Made by a program: the position numbers and the translations under genes. Positions 21,272 to 33,835 of a stretch of 64,000 bases of DNA are shown one piece after another. Every line of letters begins with the position of its first letter. Positions within the stretch are counted from its first letter, which is position 1. The stretch is taken from positions 620,001-684,000 of the forward strand of contig CP145421.1 in assembly GCA_036867785.1 (NCBI GenBank). The letters are read 5' to 3'. This stretch comes from Plasmodiophora brassicae (Eukaryota; Endomyxa: Phytomyxea; Phytomyxea; Plasmodiophorida). A model generated the notes under the pieces. The model was not told where the DNA came from. It ran no database searches and saw only the letters and a list, made by a program, of their open reading frames with translations.

Positions 21272-22524
21272 TCAGCCCGCTTGATCCCCTGGGATGGATC
21301 TCAGGAAGTTGATTCGAGCAACAATCTCAGCGCATTGTCGCGCCGAGCGCGCCCGATAATAGACGGGGATGATCTCGTTCGCCTCGATGTTCCGAAACAG
21401 GATCCGGAAACTGAGCGGCTTGTTCTTGCACGTTTCGACACCGACGACGTCGGCAATCGGGCGGCAGCTCCTCTTGACCGTCCCAGACACGGACGTGTTG
21501 TACAGGTTGTGCCGATCGATGCCGAGGATCCGATGCTGCTTACGACCCCAGCGATTCGTCTTCCGCACGGACCATTCCGAATAGGTCGACGCGCTCTCCT
21601 CGGTGAACATGAAGCTGGACGGCTCGGGAGCATCACCGATCTCCGTCGGCAGGATGATAAACTCCTGAGAACATCGTCGCAGATCCAGCGACGGTTGCAG
21701 AAGGTTCGAGACGGGCGTGTCCAGATCGAGCGTATCGCGCTCGTTGCTGTAGTGGAACGAGTAGTCGTCTGCCGACAGAGTCTGGGCCCGCTTCCTTGAC
21801 AGCATGTCGAGCACTGCAGTGCCAGCATCAGCAACGTCGAAGCACGTCGCGATGTTTACGTACCATCTTTGAGGTGCTGGCCTTCGACAATCGGCAGGAT
21901 GTGGCACTCGTTCTTGGGCATGTGCACCCGCAGCAAACGGCAGGGCGACGATGACTCCCAGGAATCGATGCTGAGCGCAGGACTGCGTTTACGGTGGCAC
22001 ATCGCGACCCTACCGACGTCGAACGACCGCAGATCGATCGCTGAATCGAGCGGAGGCAGGTCCAGATCGGGGATATCGTCACGGTCCTCATCATCGAGCA
22101 AGCGCAAGTCATAGTCGCCGGTCCACCCTCTAAGCTGGTGCTGCTGAACCAACAATGAGATGACGTTGTCCACCGTGTGCAAGTTTCTCGTCAGTTGCAC
22201 TCGGCATAACCCGATCCCATCGGGAACAATCACATCGATATGCCTTCGGCTGCCATCGGGGTTGTCGGACCGCACCCTCAGCGACGCCGTTAACATCGAC
22301 GTGTGGGATTTGGCCGGCGAACTCGTGTCGACACGCTGCTTGACGAACATCTCGGTGAACGCGGGCTCAGGCGAATCCGGTGGCGCCGGGATCGGTCGAC
22401 CCCGAGTCGCGGCCGGCAACGCCACGTCCCGCGGGCACGGGCTGGACGCCAAGCTGGCATCGTCGTCCGATGCACTGCCGATCGTCACGGCCCCGTCCAG
22501 AACCGCGGTCGGGATGCGGATCAT
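21272..22524 (-). CDS. MAPKAP1: SIN1/AVO1-like TORC2 subunit (CRIM, RBD-like, PH)
   Basis: Two exons joined in frame by a 45-nt intron (about 21832-21876), from LPIVEGQHLKD to VLDMLSRKRA. The first part includes a CRIM domain (ASLRVRSDNPDGSRRHIDVI, then LRLLDDEDRDDIPDLDLPPL and the SFDVG core), which recruits AGC-kinase substrates to TORC2. The segment across the intron resembles the Ras-binding-like domain. The C-terminus is a PH domain (QHRILGIDRHNLYN, ending CAEIVARINFLRS). The whole is about 390 residues with the domain order of SIN1. The ATG at 22524 was chosen because upstream in-frame sequence is Cys/Arg-rich and not conserved-looking. TORC2 acts at the plasma membrane. Confidence 0.83.
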
Positions 22525-23686
22525 GGGCGGGCGATATAACGCGCACTGGCAAGAATGATATCGACGGCGCCGACCGCAACTCGCAAGCAAGCGGGTCAGT
22601 GGGTCGCCCAGAAATAGCGCTCGCCGCGTACAAAAATAACGCCCAGTCGGACAGAGCGCACACACACGCACACGCCGCCCGCCACCTGTCTCGCGAGCCT
22701 CTCACTCGACCGGCCCGGCCCGGCTCTCCGCCCGTTCCTGGGTGCAGCGCACAGTGCTCCGTAGCAGTCGCCCGCTGCGATTCGTAGACGACAGATCGGC
22801 ACACACACCGTTCCGGTGTACGGGAATAATCCATGCTGACGGGGCAAAGTGCGCCAATTGACCTGCCGATCTCGCGTCGACAGGGCAAAGTGACGTCCAT
22901 GACGTCGGTGAGGACACCGCGATGACGTTAGATAGCAAATAATCGAACCATACCGCAGCCGCGATGTCCAGCCAGTAACCGCGGTCGACTAACCGGCCAT
23001 GATGTTGATGACGTCACGCACTCATCGCGTCGCATCTCGTTCGTCGAGCCCTCCGACGTGGCCGGGGGCAGTACTTCCGTCGTTTCACACAGCCAGCCTT
23101 TTCAGAATCCACAGCAACAGGCGGCACGACACGAACTGTTACGCGACAGTCTTTGCTTGGCGACTCGCCATTCCTCTCCGTACCTCTCTTATTCACGGGA
23201 AGATGTCCTTCTCACCCTAATAGTAGTCATCAATCACTGACGGTGTATCTGGTCAATGATTTGCAGAGGTTGACCGCGAATACAAATGCAAACACTAGAG
23301 GCATGCCCTAACCCCGTCCTTTTTGCTTGCCGAACTACGTAGCACCGACCAGTGATCCCGACGACGACCTTGTTGCCTGTGTGGACAACGTGCCGGCCGC
23401 GTCGACACTACCTCAGGTGGCGACGGGGAGCGGGGTGCGTGTTCCGCGATCATTGCCCGTGCGGCCGTGCCGACGGCTAAAATCGGCGGCAGCCTCACTA
23501 GCAAACTGCGCCGTTGCGGTGTCCGTGGGCTGTGCGGCAGAGGTCGCGTATTCGATCTGCACGGCAGGTCCCGTTTCTTGTAGCGGCGTTTGCGGGCGCC
23601 CGCCTGCCTGCCTGCCTGCCTGCCTTGCCTGCTGATAATACCGCGCGCGCGGGGGTCGTTCTGCATCTGCTGCGCCCCCAACCACA
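22525..23686. promoter_or_regulatory. 1.16-kb divergent intergenic region, SIN1 / TFIIIC
   Basis: The upstream region of two divergent genes. It contains a (CCTG)n microsatellite-like tract near 23605-23632 and an alternating CG run at 23641-23650. No supported coding sequence is present, although several frames are open. Confidence 0.4.
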
Positions 23687-26533
23687 ATGTCTCTGCCGGA
23701 CCAGTTCCGGGACGCCCTCACGATGGTGTCTGCAGCTGGGCAACGTGGGCGGCTCGTTCGGGAGATTGTCGATATCCATGAGGATGGGCACATCCGGTCG
23801 TGGCTGTGGCGGCAGCTTCTAGCATCGCCGACGCTGGTGGGGTTCGCGGACGAATCATGTGCTGTTGATCCAGGTGCGCCACTGGATGATTCCACCCGTG
23901 GATTGCGTCTGGTGGCGACTCCCATCCAGCGAGAGGTCTTCCTGGGCATCTACAATCGCAACATCTCATTGTCATCCGCCCAGCTCAGCCTGCTGGAAGC
24001 GATCGGATCCGGGATGGACAGGGGTGTTGCACGAAGCGATATCGATGAGTTCATGGGCACCATGCAGAACAAGGAGTTCTTTCGAAATTGCAAGACCCTG
24101 ATCGGGCGCAACCTCATTGTTCGGGTCAACGAGTTCACCGGTGCCCTTAGACCTGGTACGGCGGTCGCCTCCGACGTTGATATCGCCAGCGCTCACTTCT
24201 TGTGCAGGAAAATTTGCTCCACCGTTTGCGACTCTTCGCTGGTACCTGAAGCGGTTCTCGCCGGTGCCTCTGCCGATTCGCGCTAGCAGATCGCTCTCAG
24301 CGGCCAGCTCGATGCACGATCACCAGCAGCGTGCTGCGTTACGTCGCTGGATAGACCATGCCGTTGTACCCCTCCTGGTCAACCGTCTCGCGCAGCGGGC
24401 GCCCCAGGATATGTTCGAGGAGGACCTGGAGTCGTTCGCCGTTGAGAACAACCTCCTGGAGGGCATTGAGTACGTCCGTCCCCTGGGTCACATGGATTTG
24501 CATGTCATTTACGATGGGATTCCTAGGTGGGTATCCGCTCGAGAACGGCTGTTTGCGACGAGACGCGTCCAGTGGGTGTACGTCCCGGCCGGGGATGGCG
24601 TGTTCCGCCAAGGGTTCCGCCTCGTCGAACAGTCGGAAGACTGCGCCCTGGAGGAGAACGACGACGTCCTGGATTCGAATGCATACGACAGGCCGCTCAC
24701 GTACGAGGAGCTAATGACGCCGCCTGCAACCCAGATGTACAGGATCATCGACGAGTCCGGCTCCCTAGGAACGTTAACCTGCACGCTGTTCCGCATGCTG
24801 AAGATGAACCCGCGCCATGGGACGAAAATCCTTCGGGAGCTGCTCGCTCTGCCAGGCGACGACGCCGTCGTCCAGGTCGCCGATCGTTATAAGACCAACA
24901 TGACGTATCGCCTGTTCCGCAAGGTGCACATCAAGGACGCCATGGACAGGTTCGGCATATCCGACAACGGGCAAGCCATTGTCAAGAAGCAGTCCCAAGG
25001 CAGGAAGCGACGTCGAGCGTCGTCGTCGTTGATGAATTCCGACAGCGAACAGGATGGCTCTGAAGCTGACGAACAAGACAGGGCCGGTGTGGATGCCGAC
25101 AAGGCGCGTCTTAGCAGAGACGCTGTGATTCGTCGGCGAGCACGCTGGATTCGAGATGTCATCGACGTGCGGAAGATCGCCACGCTCAACACGCTCGTGC
25201 ACCTGGTGCGTCATCGTGAAGCGGCCTGCTCGGCGATCTGCGCTGCCCTGTCTGTTCGGACGGCCTGCGAGGATCTGGAACAAGAAGGGGTCGTCGTCGT
25301 CCGAACCCTGGACGACGTCGAAGACACGCCACCCGTCATCGTCGTCGTCAGCACCGACCTGGACCCGGATCACCTCGACACGAGGCGCGCGATGATGGAG
25401 GAGGCGATCCGATTCGACCCGTACGTGGAATCGATGATCGTCCGGGAGCGGACACGTATGGGCCCGCACGGCCCATCCGAAACGTTCATGATCGCGTACC
25501 CGACGCTATGCGGTTTCGTCAAGCCTCGCATGCTTCGCGTCAAGCTTCTGCACCTGCACATCGTGGAGATGACGCTGGCCAGACGTCCCTACTCCCCGCA
25601 CTGGTACCTGCAGGACCTGTTCCAGGCCATGCCGCTCTCGCTGTACCTGATGGTCGCCGGTGTGGTCGATGCGATCCCCGAACACGTGCTGTACGACGAG
25701 TCCATGCACGCGTTACCGATCAGTCGCCTGCCCATCAACATCCGGCGCGCCATGATGTCGTCGCTCCTGAACGGGACCACGTTCAACAGCCTCCGCGTTC
25801 AGGACGTCCTCGAGGTCGGCAACCGCATGGGCATCTTCACACTGACGATGCCGTCGGCGTATCCGGCAACATGGCAGGTGACGCTGAACGCCGAGTCGCC
25901 CCTGGTCACGATCGCGTCGCTGGCCGACGTCCACTCGTTCTGGTCCGACCTGCGCCTGTACTGCCAGTCGGTGATCCTGACCGAGAATCCGACGAAAGTC
26001 GCTGGAGTTGCTGTGCCATGGAAACCGCCACCCGATCTCGTCATTCGCGCCGGGTTCGCCGACCTGTTGCCGCTGGCGCGCTTCCCCGAGGTCTACAACG
26101 AGTCGAGCTGGGTCCTCGGGTACGACATGTCGGACAACAAGGTCGAGATGATCCTGCAGGCGGACAGCGAGTCGCGCATCGTCACCGAAGCCGCCCTGAA
26201 TCGCCTCTGCGTCAAGGTGAATGCAAGTACGGGCAAGGTCGCGTGGCGACTGGCGCGCCTCCACCTGCCGTTCGCCGAACAGTTCCATCAGGCGGAACTG
26301 TGCCACGATTGGCGACCGACGCTCGTCGACCAGCGTCGCGTCACGTACTCGGTGGTGAAGGGTGGCGCACCCAAGGAGTCGGTCGTCGCTCTGCTCCAGG
26401 AGAAACCGCAGCGGAAGAAGCGAGAGCGCCCGGTCGAACCGAAGCCGACGCGAAGGCGGAAGCGACCGAGGCGGTCTCGCGCGTCGGGCGGCAGCGACCT
26501 GCGCTCGCTGCTGTGCATCAGACGGGTCGACGG

Positions 26534-26570
<37 letters not shown>

Positions 26571-28133
26571 CAACAAGAGGAGGAACATGTTGAGGAGGAG
26601 GACCAGCAGGTCGACGAACCTGTGGCAACCACCGACGCCGACGGCGATGACGCCGACATCGGCAGCCGGCGTCGCTCGCGACGTGCCGTCCGATCCGTCT
26701 ATCGAGAACGCACGCTGCGGCTGCAGAAGAAGCTGGGTGCCGCGTTGCCCAGGAGCGACACTGATGATGGGCATCCGGCATCTGACGATGGCCACGTGTC
26801 TGGTGAACAACGGGAAGAAGACAGCGCCGAGGACGAGCTCGAGGAAGCCGGTGACGAAGGCGTCGGCGAGGTCGCTGAACCTGAGGAGAGCGGCGGCGAC
26901 GTCCTTCCCGAGTGGACGCCTGAATTGCAATCCTTGATGGCACGTGTCTATGGGCGTTCGGGCAGCGAGGCCGATCTGGCGGTCGCTGCCGGGCACCCGC
27001 GCCTGCACTGGCTCCTGGCGCGACTCAAGCTCATCCTGATCCAGCGCGACGCCGAATACGACGCGTCGGCGGCCGTCGCGCTCCTGACCGGCTACAGCGA
27101 CAGCGAAGTGAAATGGGCGTGCGACGTCCTGTTCAAGGCCGGCCTGGTCGTCAAGCGGAAGCATGGCCCCGGGTCGAAACCGACCCGAGGACACTTCGCC
27201 ATCGCACGTCGCGCCGTGGACGCGCTGAACCGGCCCGCCCTGTCCCTTGGCCTTCTGCAACGGTCGTCGTCGTTTCGCGGGCGCCTCTCCACCGAGCACC
27301 CGTTGGCGTTCATGTCGAAACGTCGCGAGGGCTCCTCGGTGGACCTTGCAGGCATGGACCTGCAGACGCTTCTCGGGCAGCCGTCGGATCAGGTGGCCGT
27401 CGAGGCCAGCGGTGGCGATTCCGCTCGCCCCTGTGATGGGGTGGATGTCGCCCTGTCCCTGGAGCGCTGCGCGCACGATCGCTGCCTGCTGTCGATGACC
27501 CGTCGAGCCAACGATGCCGTTGCCGTCGAGTCCAACGACGTGGCGCTCGATGCCGTCGTTGCCGCTCTCGACGACGGCGATGTTTCGCCTGACCGCGACG
27601 ACGAATGCGTCGAGGTCACCCGAACGCCATACCGGGACGACGTCGAGGAAGCTCTTCGCGAGGCGGGCGTCTCTGGCGGCACTGTTGCTGAGCTGGCGGA
27701 ACGATCAGGTCGTGCGGTCGACCTGGTTCAAGCGTGCCTGGAGGAACTGGTTCTCAACGGGATCGCGTTGCCCTGTAACGAGTTTGCTGTTGAGCGGTTC
27801 CTGCACGCGAACTTCGCTGACAGCGGGTGCGTTCATGGCGAGTCACCTGACGTTTGGCGCCGCCTTGATGGCGACATCGACGACGCGCTGATCAACAACG
27901 TCCACTGGGCGATCCTGTCCGCCGCCATCGACCGTCCTGGCATCGATGAGCGTACGCTGGCGGCCATGTTCCCGATTCTGACGCCTCTGGAATTCGACGC
28001 TGCGATTCGCTCGCTGGTGCTGGACGGCCGGCTTCGATCCCGTCGACTGAAGCGCTCTCGTATACGGCTGCTGGGCACTGGCAGCAACACTGACACGTTC
28101 CGCGTGTTCTTCGCCAATGAACTATTTACGTAA
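23687..28133 (+). CDS. GTF3C1: TFIIIC largest subunit-like protein (B-block binding)
   Basis: The start is MSLPDQFRDALTMVSAAGQR. Exon 1 includes a B-block-type winged helix (SSAQLSLLEAIGSGMDRGVA, then LIGRNLIVRV). One intron near 24240-24330 leads into a long exon of more than 1260 residues. That exon has further winged-helix segments, for example GTLTCTLFRMLKMNPRHG then RYKTNMTYRLFRKVH. It also has basic, nuclear-signal-like runs (PKPTRRRKRPRRSR), an 11-Asp run from (GAT)n at about 26534-26567 and a long acidic linker. The subunit binds box B of tRNA genes and recruits TFIIIB/Pol III in the nucleus. Sequence similarity is weak outside the B-block region, as is typical for this family, so the assignment is moderate. 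Confidence 0.68.
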
Positions 28134-28173
28134 TACAGCAGGGAAGGCCAGACAAAGGACAGGTTGCTCCTTC

Positions 28174-29561
28174 TTATTTAGTGCCAGCCGAATCGAGGTT
28201 GAACGGGGACCCCATCTTCGAGTTCTCGTCACGATATGCCTCGTGGACGGCGACCAGTTGGCGCAGGAACGTCGTCATCAGGCATGTCGGGTCGACGCCC
28301 AGCGACTGCAGGATCGACCGGTTGACGTTCATGGCGACGGATTCGCGGAACTCCCACGACGTCAAGGGCGACGAGCCCGAATCCACGAGCAGCATCATCG
28401 CCCGATTCAGTAGCGTTTGGGATGCCGCGTCCTGTCCAGCGTAACGGGACAGGACGTCCTGGGCGAACTTGATCGCATCCATGGTCGGCGATTGCCGAAC
28501 CAGCTTGACGAACGTCAAGACGTGAAGTTCGCACTGAAGCGACGGGCTGTCGAGCACCCTGGGCCAGTTCGCGAGAATGACTGAAACCGCCTGTGAGATG
28601 TCCTCGTTGCAGATCAGTCTGATGACCTGCCGACGAAGCGGAAGCGACTCGACTGCTACGGATGGCGTTGGGCGGTCGTCGCTTCTGCCGACGATGGCCG
28701 CTTCGAACGCGTTATACGTCGAATGGTACCCGTGATGGACCAAGTACGACTGAATGAGCGGCTCGACCAAGGACCGGTCCACGCTGCTCTGGGCGATCCG
28801 CGCCTGCTGGTTTGCGCGTTCATCGCGTTCGAACGCGATCACGTCGAACTTGAACGTTTCCGTACCAAAGTTGACGTTGACGAGCTCGCCTGGAGCGAAC
28901 GTTACTGCAGTCGAGGATAGCAGTACAACGGGGCCGGTTACCGGGGCTTGACAGGGCAATGATCGGGAACAGCACGGGGAGTTTCTTCATCGAGCAGGCC
29001 GTGCTTAGCGAACGCCCATTGATCGTGAAGAATATGTCGTTCGTATAGAACGAAATGCCACATCCGACGACGTCGTTGGTCGTGAACGTTGGCCCGTAAT
29101 CTTTCCCGGAGAGCTGCCCTGAATACACTTTCCCATCCGTCGCCGAATACCTGCCACAGGGTCTCAGTGTTCGGAAGCGCGTAACAGAGTCAGATAGTCG
29201 AGAGATGTACGGACCCGACAGAGGACGGGTCGACACCGGGGCGGTGCATCAGATCGGCGGTCTCGTCCGCCAGCCCGATCGTAATCGCTCCTCGCTGGCC
29301 GGCCTCGACAATGGTCACCTCGTAATAGAAGACATTGCACGAGCAACTGACACGCGGGGTAAGCGACCCGCGACGGATGCATAACGGGTGGCGCGCGAAC
29401 CTGGGGATCGGTCGGCTGCCCCGGATGGCGCTGACGAAATCGCTCGGCTTCTGGCTCAGCGTCGAGCTGAACCGCAGCGACAGGCCGTCCCTGAACACCT
29501 CGATGTACGACGGGTGGCCCGGGCTCCGGAAGCACATCGCCTGCGGTGCATACTGCGCCAT
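28174..29561 (-). CDS. RANBP9: RanBP9/RanBP10-like protein (SPRY, LisH, CTLH, CRA)
   Basis: At least three exons. The SPRY domain begins HPSYIEVFRDGLSLRF, then FYYEVTIVEAGQRGAITIGL, and after an intron YGPTFTTNDVVGCGISFYTN. The next exon has GELVNVNFGTETFKFD, a LisH motif (LVEPLIQSYLVHHGYHSTYN), a CTLH/CRA region (RRQVIRLICNEDISQAVSVI) and the C-terminal NRSILQ segment. This is the full layout of the scaffold subunit of the CTLH (GID-type) E3 ubiquitin ligase. The start is uncertain: ATG 29561 lies 14 residues ahead of the conserved block, but the frame is open further up to about 29700. It is tail-to-tail with the TFIIIC gene, 40 bp apart. Confidence 0.85.
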
Positions 29562-29883
29562 GGTCGTCGTCCCACACTCCCAGCGCACCCACGTCGCACC
29601 GGTGCCTCGCAATGGCGACGCGCGCCGCGCACCGAACTGCACGACTGCGGTACGTCCGCCGGACGGCTCGGGGATAGGAATACGGAATACCGCGTTGCCA
29701 CCCGAGCCATGCGCGCGTTGTTACATACCACCGTCGCTTCACGCGGAACTGCGGCATTCGCCAGTGGGACGCGACGTGCAGCTCGCCCGTCATCATGACT
29801 GCGGTAAAGTAGGTGAGGGAGGTGCCGGTGCGACAGCGCATTCGCGGAAAAGTGCGTCGCGAACGCCAGCGCGCTGGTCGAAC

Positions 29884-31594
29884 ATGGGGAAGAAGAGCCG
29901 GACGAAGGATCGCATGCACATGACGGCGTCCGAATGGGCGCGCGAGTTCGGCGGGCACAAGGCGGCGGCGAGCCGGGCCGGCGTGGCGAAGTGCCTGCCG
30001 TTTGACCACTGCGCGATGGGCCTGACGCCGTTCTCGGATCCCGTCTGCACGCGGCAGGGCGATGTATTCGATATCCTGTACGGTCGTTTGCGTTTCGATC
30101 TGTGACGCCGCCACGTTTACACTCCCGTATCCAGCAACATCGTTCCCTATGTGAAGAAGTTTGGGAAGAATCCGGTGGACGGGACGCCCCTGGAGGTCAA
30201 GGACTTGATCCGACTTCAGTTCGCGAAGAATGCTGATGGGCAGTACCACTGTCCGCTTACCTTCAAACAGTTCACGAGCGCATCACATATCGTTGCCAGT
30301 AAGCAGACGCTGCTGCATCGTGTGTGACCTGGAGCACTCACCCGTGCGTAGTCGCCACGTCGGGCAACGTGTTTGCGTATGAAGCCATCCAGGAGTTGAA
30401 CATTCGTCCCAAGCTATGGACCGATCTCGTCTCCGGACAGGCGTTCACCAAGGGCGACATCATCACGATTCAGGACCCGTCGCGGCCACCCAAACTGATC
30501 ATCCGTCCTGAAGACGCGCCGGATGCTGCTGCTGCGCCTGAACCTGAAACGGAGTTCACTGGGAAACGATTGCCGAAGCGTAAGCGACTCGACGATGTTG
30601 CTCAGGCTGCGCCTGCGAAGGTTGCCGCCGCGGCTGCCGCCAAGAAACCGTCCGTTCCTGCCATTCCGACACATCACTTCACGACAGGGGCGACGTCGTC
30701 CTCGTTCACATCCACGGCAGCGCCGCTTTCTACGTCCACAACCCTTGAACGTCTGAACGACGCCGAACTTCGAGCCCGACGGTACGCCAAGTTGAAGGGG
30801 ACTGACGCGAAGGGCTACGTCCGGTTGGTGACCACGAAGGGCCAGCTGAACTTCCAGTTGGATTGCGCCCTGGCGCCTTTTGCCTGTCACAATTTCATCT
30901 TGCTCTGCCAGAGGGGATACTATAACGGCGTCCAGTTCCACCGCCTGATCCCCAACTTCATGGTGCAAGGCGGGGACCCCACCGGCACGGGCACGGGCGG
31001 CGAGAGTGCATGGGGTGTGCCTTTCCGCGATGAATGCCGCCCTGAACTTCGCCATGACAGTCGAGGGATCCTGTCGATGGCGAACGCCGGACCGGATTCG
31101 AACAAGAGCCAGTTTTTCGTCACGTTGCGTCCCACGCCTCACCTGAACGGAAAGCATACCGTGTTTGGACGGCTTGTCGGTGGCGAGGAAACCCTTGATG
31201 CGATAGGTACATTATGTGTTTCATGTGCAAACGCCCGTGACGCTTACGTGTTGCTGCAGAGGCGGTCGCCACAGATAAAGACGATCGGCCTGTGGCAAAG
31301 ATCGCGATCGTCAGCACTGAAGTGTTCGTGGACCCGTTCCCGGAGATCATGGAAGGACCGGAAGACGGTGCTGTGACCAACGAGAAACCGAAGACGTTGC
31401 CCGAAGAGGACTCAACGCCCTACCTGTCCATGAGCAACGCGATGATCGCACGAAACAGCACCAGCGGCACTGTTCCCGTTGGGAAATATCTGCGACCCAA
31501 CACGGGAAGCACCCCCTCGGATCACCTGTCGTCAACGCCGACGGTGAAGACGAAACCTGTCAGCACGAGCTATGGCGACTTCTCCAACTTCTAA
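29884..31594 (+). CDS. PPIL2: PPIL2-like U-box cyclophilin (spliceosome-associated)
   Basis: The start MGKKSRTKDRMHMTASEW is characteristic of PPIL2/Cyp60. The U-box is split by short introns: PFDHCAMGLTPFSDPVCT, GTPLEVKDLIRLQF, YHCPLTFKQFT and VVATSGNVFAYEAIQELNIR. After a basic/alanine-rich linker comes the cyclophilin domain with the catalytic Arg in FHRLIPNFMVQGGDPTGTG and MANAGPDSNKSQFFVTL, TPHLNGKHTVFG. A final exon from about 31270 gives FVDPFPEIMEGPE and the C-terminal tail. In other eukaryotes the protein is a nuclear peptidyl-prolyl isomerase and ubiquitin ligase of the activated spliceosome. About four introns. It diverges from the RanBP9-like gene. Confidence 0.92.
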
Positions 31595-31739
31595 ACCACC
31601 CTGTAATATCGTCGCGGTCCTGGTGTTTACGTTTCGGAGGACGTCATGTGGGCGCCACCTTCGTTGCAGCCTGCGCTTTAACTCGCAGCCGACCGAGGGT
31701 CGTCATCTTGGTAGGTGGGCACCTGCCCGATCGGCGTCG

Positions 31740-33023
31740 ATGGCCAGCGTGCATGGGGGTGCACCCCGGTCGCATCCGACCAAGATGTTCACGCTGGCCG
31801 GATGCAGGCGACGGAAACCTCGTACCCATCATCGTGGGTCGTCGTCGGACAGCCTGTCGTCCCCATCGTCGGATCCGTCGTGCCCGTACCGTACGCCGGT
31901 CCTCACGAAGCACGATGACCATGACGACGAAGGCCATGTCGAAGGCCTAGCGCATCGGTTCGTGTTCCCGCCGCACGCGGCCAAGAACCCGTTCATCTTC
32001 CGCGGGTTCAAGGCCCCCGAGACCTGGCGACATGCCATGAACACGCTGTTCCACTGTGATAACGAGACCGCCAACGTGTGGTCGTCGCTGTTCGGCATCC
32101 TGCCCCTGTCGTTCCTTGCTGTCAACGTGCTGGCCATCGAGGAACAGACCGGGTTCGACGCCGATGGACTGGTCGGTCGTGCGCAGCGCCTCGTGTGGGT
32201 TCCAGACGTGCTGATCAGGGGCGGCCCCAATATAGTTCGTCGCCATGATGCTCTTCCTCGGCAACATCGTCCTGACGTCCGCCTACCACCTATTCAACCA
32301 GGTCCCCCATCTGTACGCGCTCTGGTCCAACCTGGACTTCGCCGGCATCAATTTGGTACGTTCCTCGCGCCGACTGCATGGCAACGAGTTCGCTGAAGAC
32401 AGCGGCCAGGCGATATGTTCGCTATCGTTCGCGATGACGTACTACGGGTACCAGTTATGGACGAGCATGCCCTGGTACATGGAGTTCGGGGTCGTCATGG
32501 CGATAGCGGCGACCTGCTCGTCGGCGGCAACGTATTACAGGACGGTGACCGACCACGACCCGTTCATCCTGCAGCCGATTAACCTGGTCGGTGTGCAGCA
32601 GCAGGGTCGCACCCGGTCCACGTTTGATGGACGGTCTGTCTCCAGACGGCGCTCTTCTTCGTGCTGACATCGTTCTTCTACACGATGCCGCCCAGCCCCC
32701 GAAACACCTGCTTCTTAACCTTCATCGGGATCGGGGCGTTCATTCACGTGACGAAGATCCCGGAGCGCTGGTCGCCCGGAACGTTCTGCTTCTTCGGGCA
32801 TTCGCACATGATCTGGCATTTAAGGTCAGAGGGGCCAAATGGGGACCAGTCCTCCCCCCGAGCTGATGTACGTCGTCGTGTGTCGCGTTGTAGTTACACG
32901 ATGGGATTCTTCTGTTTCTATTCGAGCATCGTTCGGGAGGCGGTCGGCCCCGGTCCGCTCTGGGATGAACCCATCTTCGACATCGTCGCTGCTGTTCAGC
33001 ATCCACGACAGCACCTGTCCTGA
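31740..33023 (+). CDS. PAQR/adiponectin-receptor-like seven-TM protein
   Basis: The N-terminal tail is Ser/His-rich. The PAQR signature follows: [56 protein letters not shown], and near the end [20 protein letters not shown]. The Ser, Asp and three His residues that form the zinc site of PAQR receptors (SxxxH, D, HxxxH) are all present. Several short introns separate these blocks (for example after LDFAGIN, near 32357-32402, and near 32830). PAQR proteins act as receptors or ceramidase-like hydrolases in the plasma membrane or endomembranes. The ATG at 31740 is preferred, although the frame is open upstream. Which subfamily it belongs to cannot be decided. Confidence 0.85.
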
Positions 33024-33072
33024 TTGCACGCGACCAGTCGAGGGGAGCCGTCGCCTACAGTAAATCCATTTA

Positions 33073-33503
33073 TCAAACATGCGCCTCGGCGAATTTGTCG
33101 ATTGCATTGGCCATCGCCAGGTCCTGGACGAATCGATTAGTGCCGGCATGGCTAGGCAAACGGGCGCACTGCTGACGTTCGTGGACAGGCCTTTGCAGTC
33201 GTGGGTCGTCAGCGTGATGTCGACGCGATTGTAAACGTTGAACCATTCCGGGTGGTGGTTCATCGTTTCGGCCAGCAGTGCGACGCCTAGTCGCAGTGTC
33301 AGTACGAATGGTCGGCCGCGACGCCCAGTCTGCACCGGACGCGTCATGAACCCGAACGCGGTATTGAAATCCTGAAACACGAACTGCCGCTGGATCGCGT
33401 CCCGGCCATCCACCGCTTTCCACGCCGACGGCAGCTGACGCCGTTGCTCCTCGGTCAGCAAGCGGGCCGTCGTGCTCAGCAGCCGACGCGACACCGTCCT
33501 CAT
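33073..33503 (-). CDS. PCBD1: Pterin-4a-carbinolamine dehydratase (PCBD/DCoH-like)
   Basis: Three exons give a protein of about 110 residues. The conserved core is [15 protein letters not shown], then [20 protein letters not shown] and [11 protein letters not shown], with the paired His (HHPEW) and later His of the active site. The last exon is [16 protein letters not shown]. The enzyme recycles tetrahydrobiopterin during aromatic amino acid hydroxylation. The N-terminus ([16 protein letters not shown]) is rich in Arg/Ser/Leu and lacks acids, which resembles a mitochondrial presequence; that is an inference. Introns lie near 33293-33347 and 33118-33164. It is convergent with the PAQR gene. 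Confidence 0.88.
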
Positions 33504-33835
33504 CGTTCGCAAGCGCCGAATTAGGCACCGCCGCAGGCGGCAGACATCAGGCGAATGGACCGGCAGCTACGCGTAGAATATTATAGCAACAGGTGAACCG
33601 GAGCGATCTGACGACGCGCGCACTTGCAGGGACTGCAGATACACGTCACTGCGACAAGTCACAGGAACGGGTCGGCACCGTAGAGAGGGGGGACACCTCA
33701 TCAAAGCGGGGTGGCTGGCTCTCCCCCTTTTTATCAGCCTCGGTTCGTCGCGGTCGGCGCACAGCAAAAAACGTCGATTATCAGTTGCCAGCGTCGTCAT
33801 TTGTCGTTGACGCACGTTGCGATCGTCGTTGGGCG

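Noticed and set aside
23590-23632. (CCTG)n tract as part of a Pro/Leu/Cys-rich protein
   Set aside because: It is a simple microsatellite in a divergent promoter region, and the frame gives only low-complexity sequence.
25713-27476. 587-residue minus-strand frame opposite the TFIIIC gene
   Set aside because: It is the complement of the GC-rich TFIIIC exon, has a run of isoleucines opposite the (GAT)n tract, and shows no domain. Shadow of the real gene.
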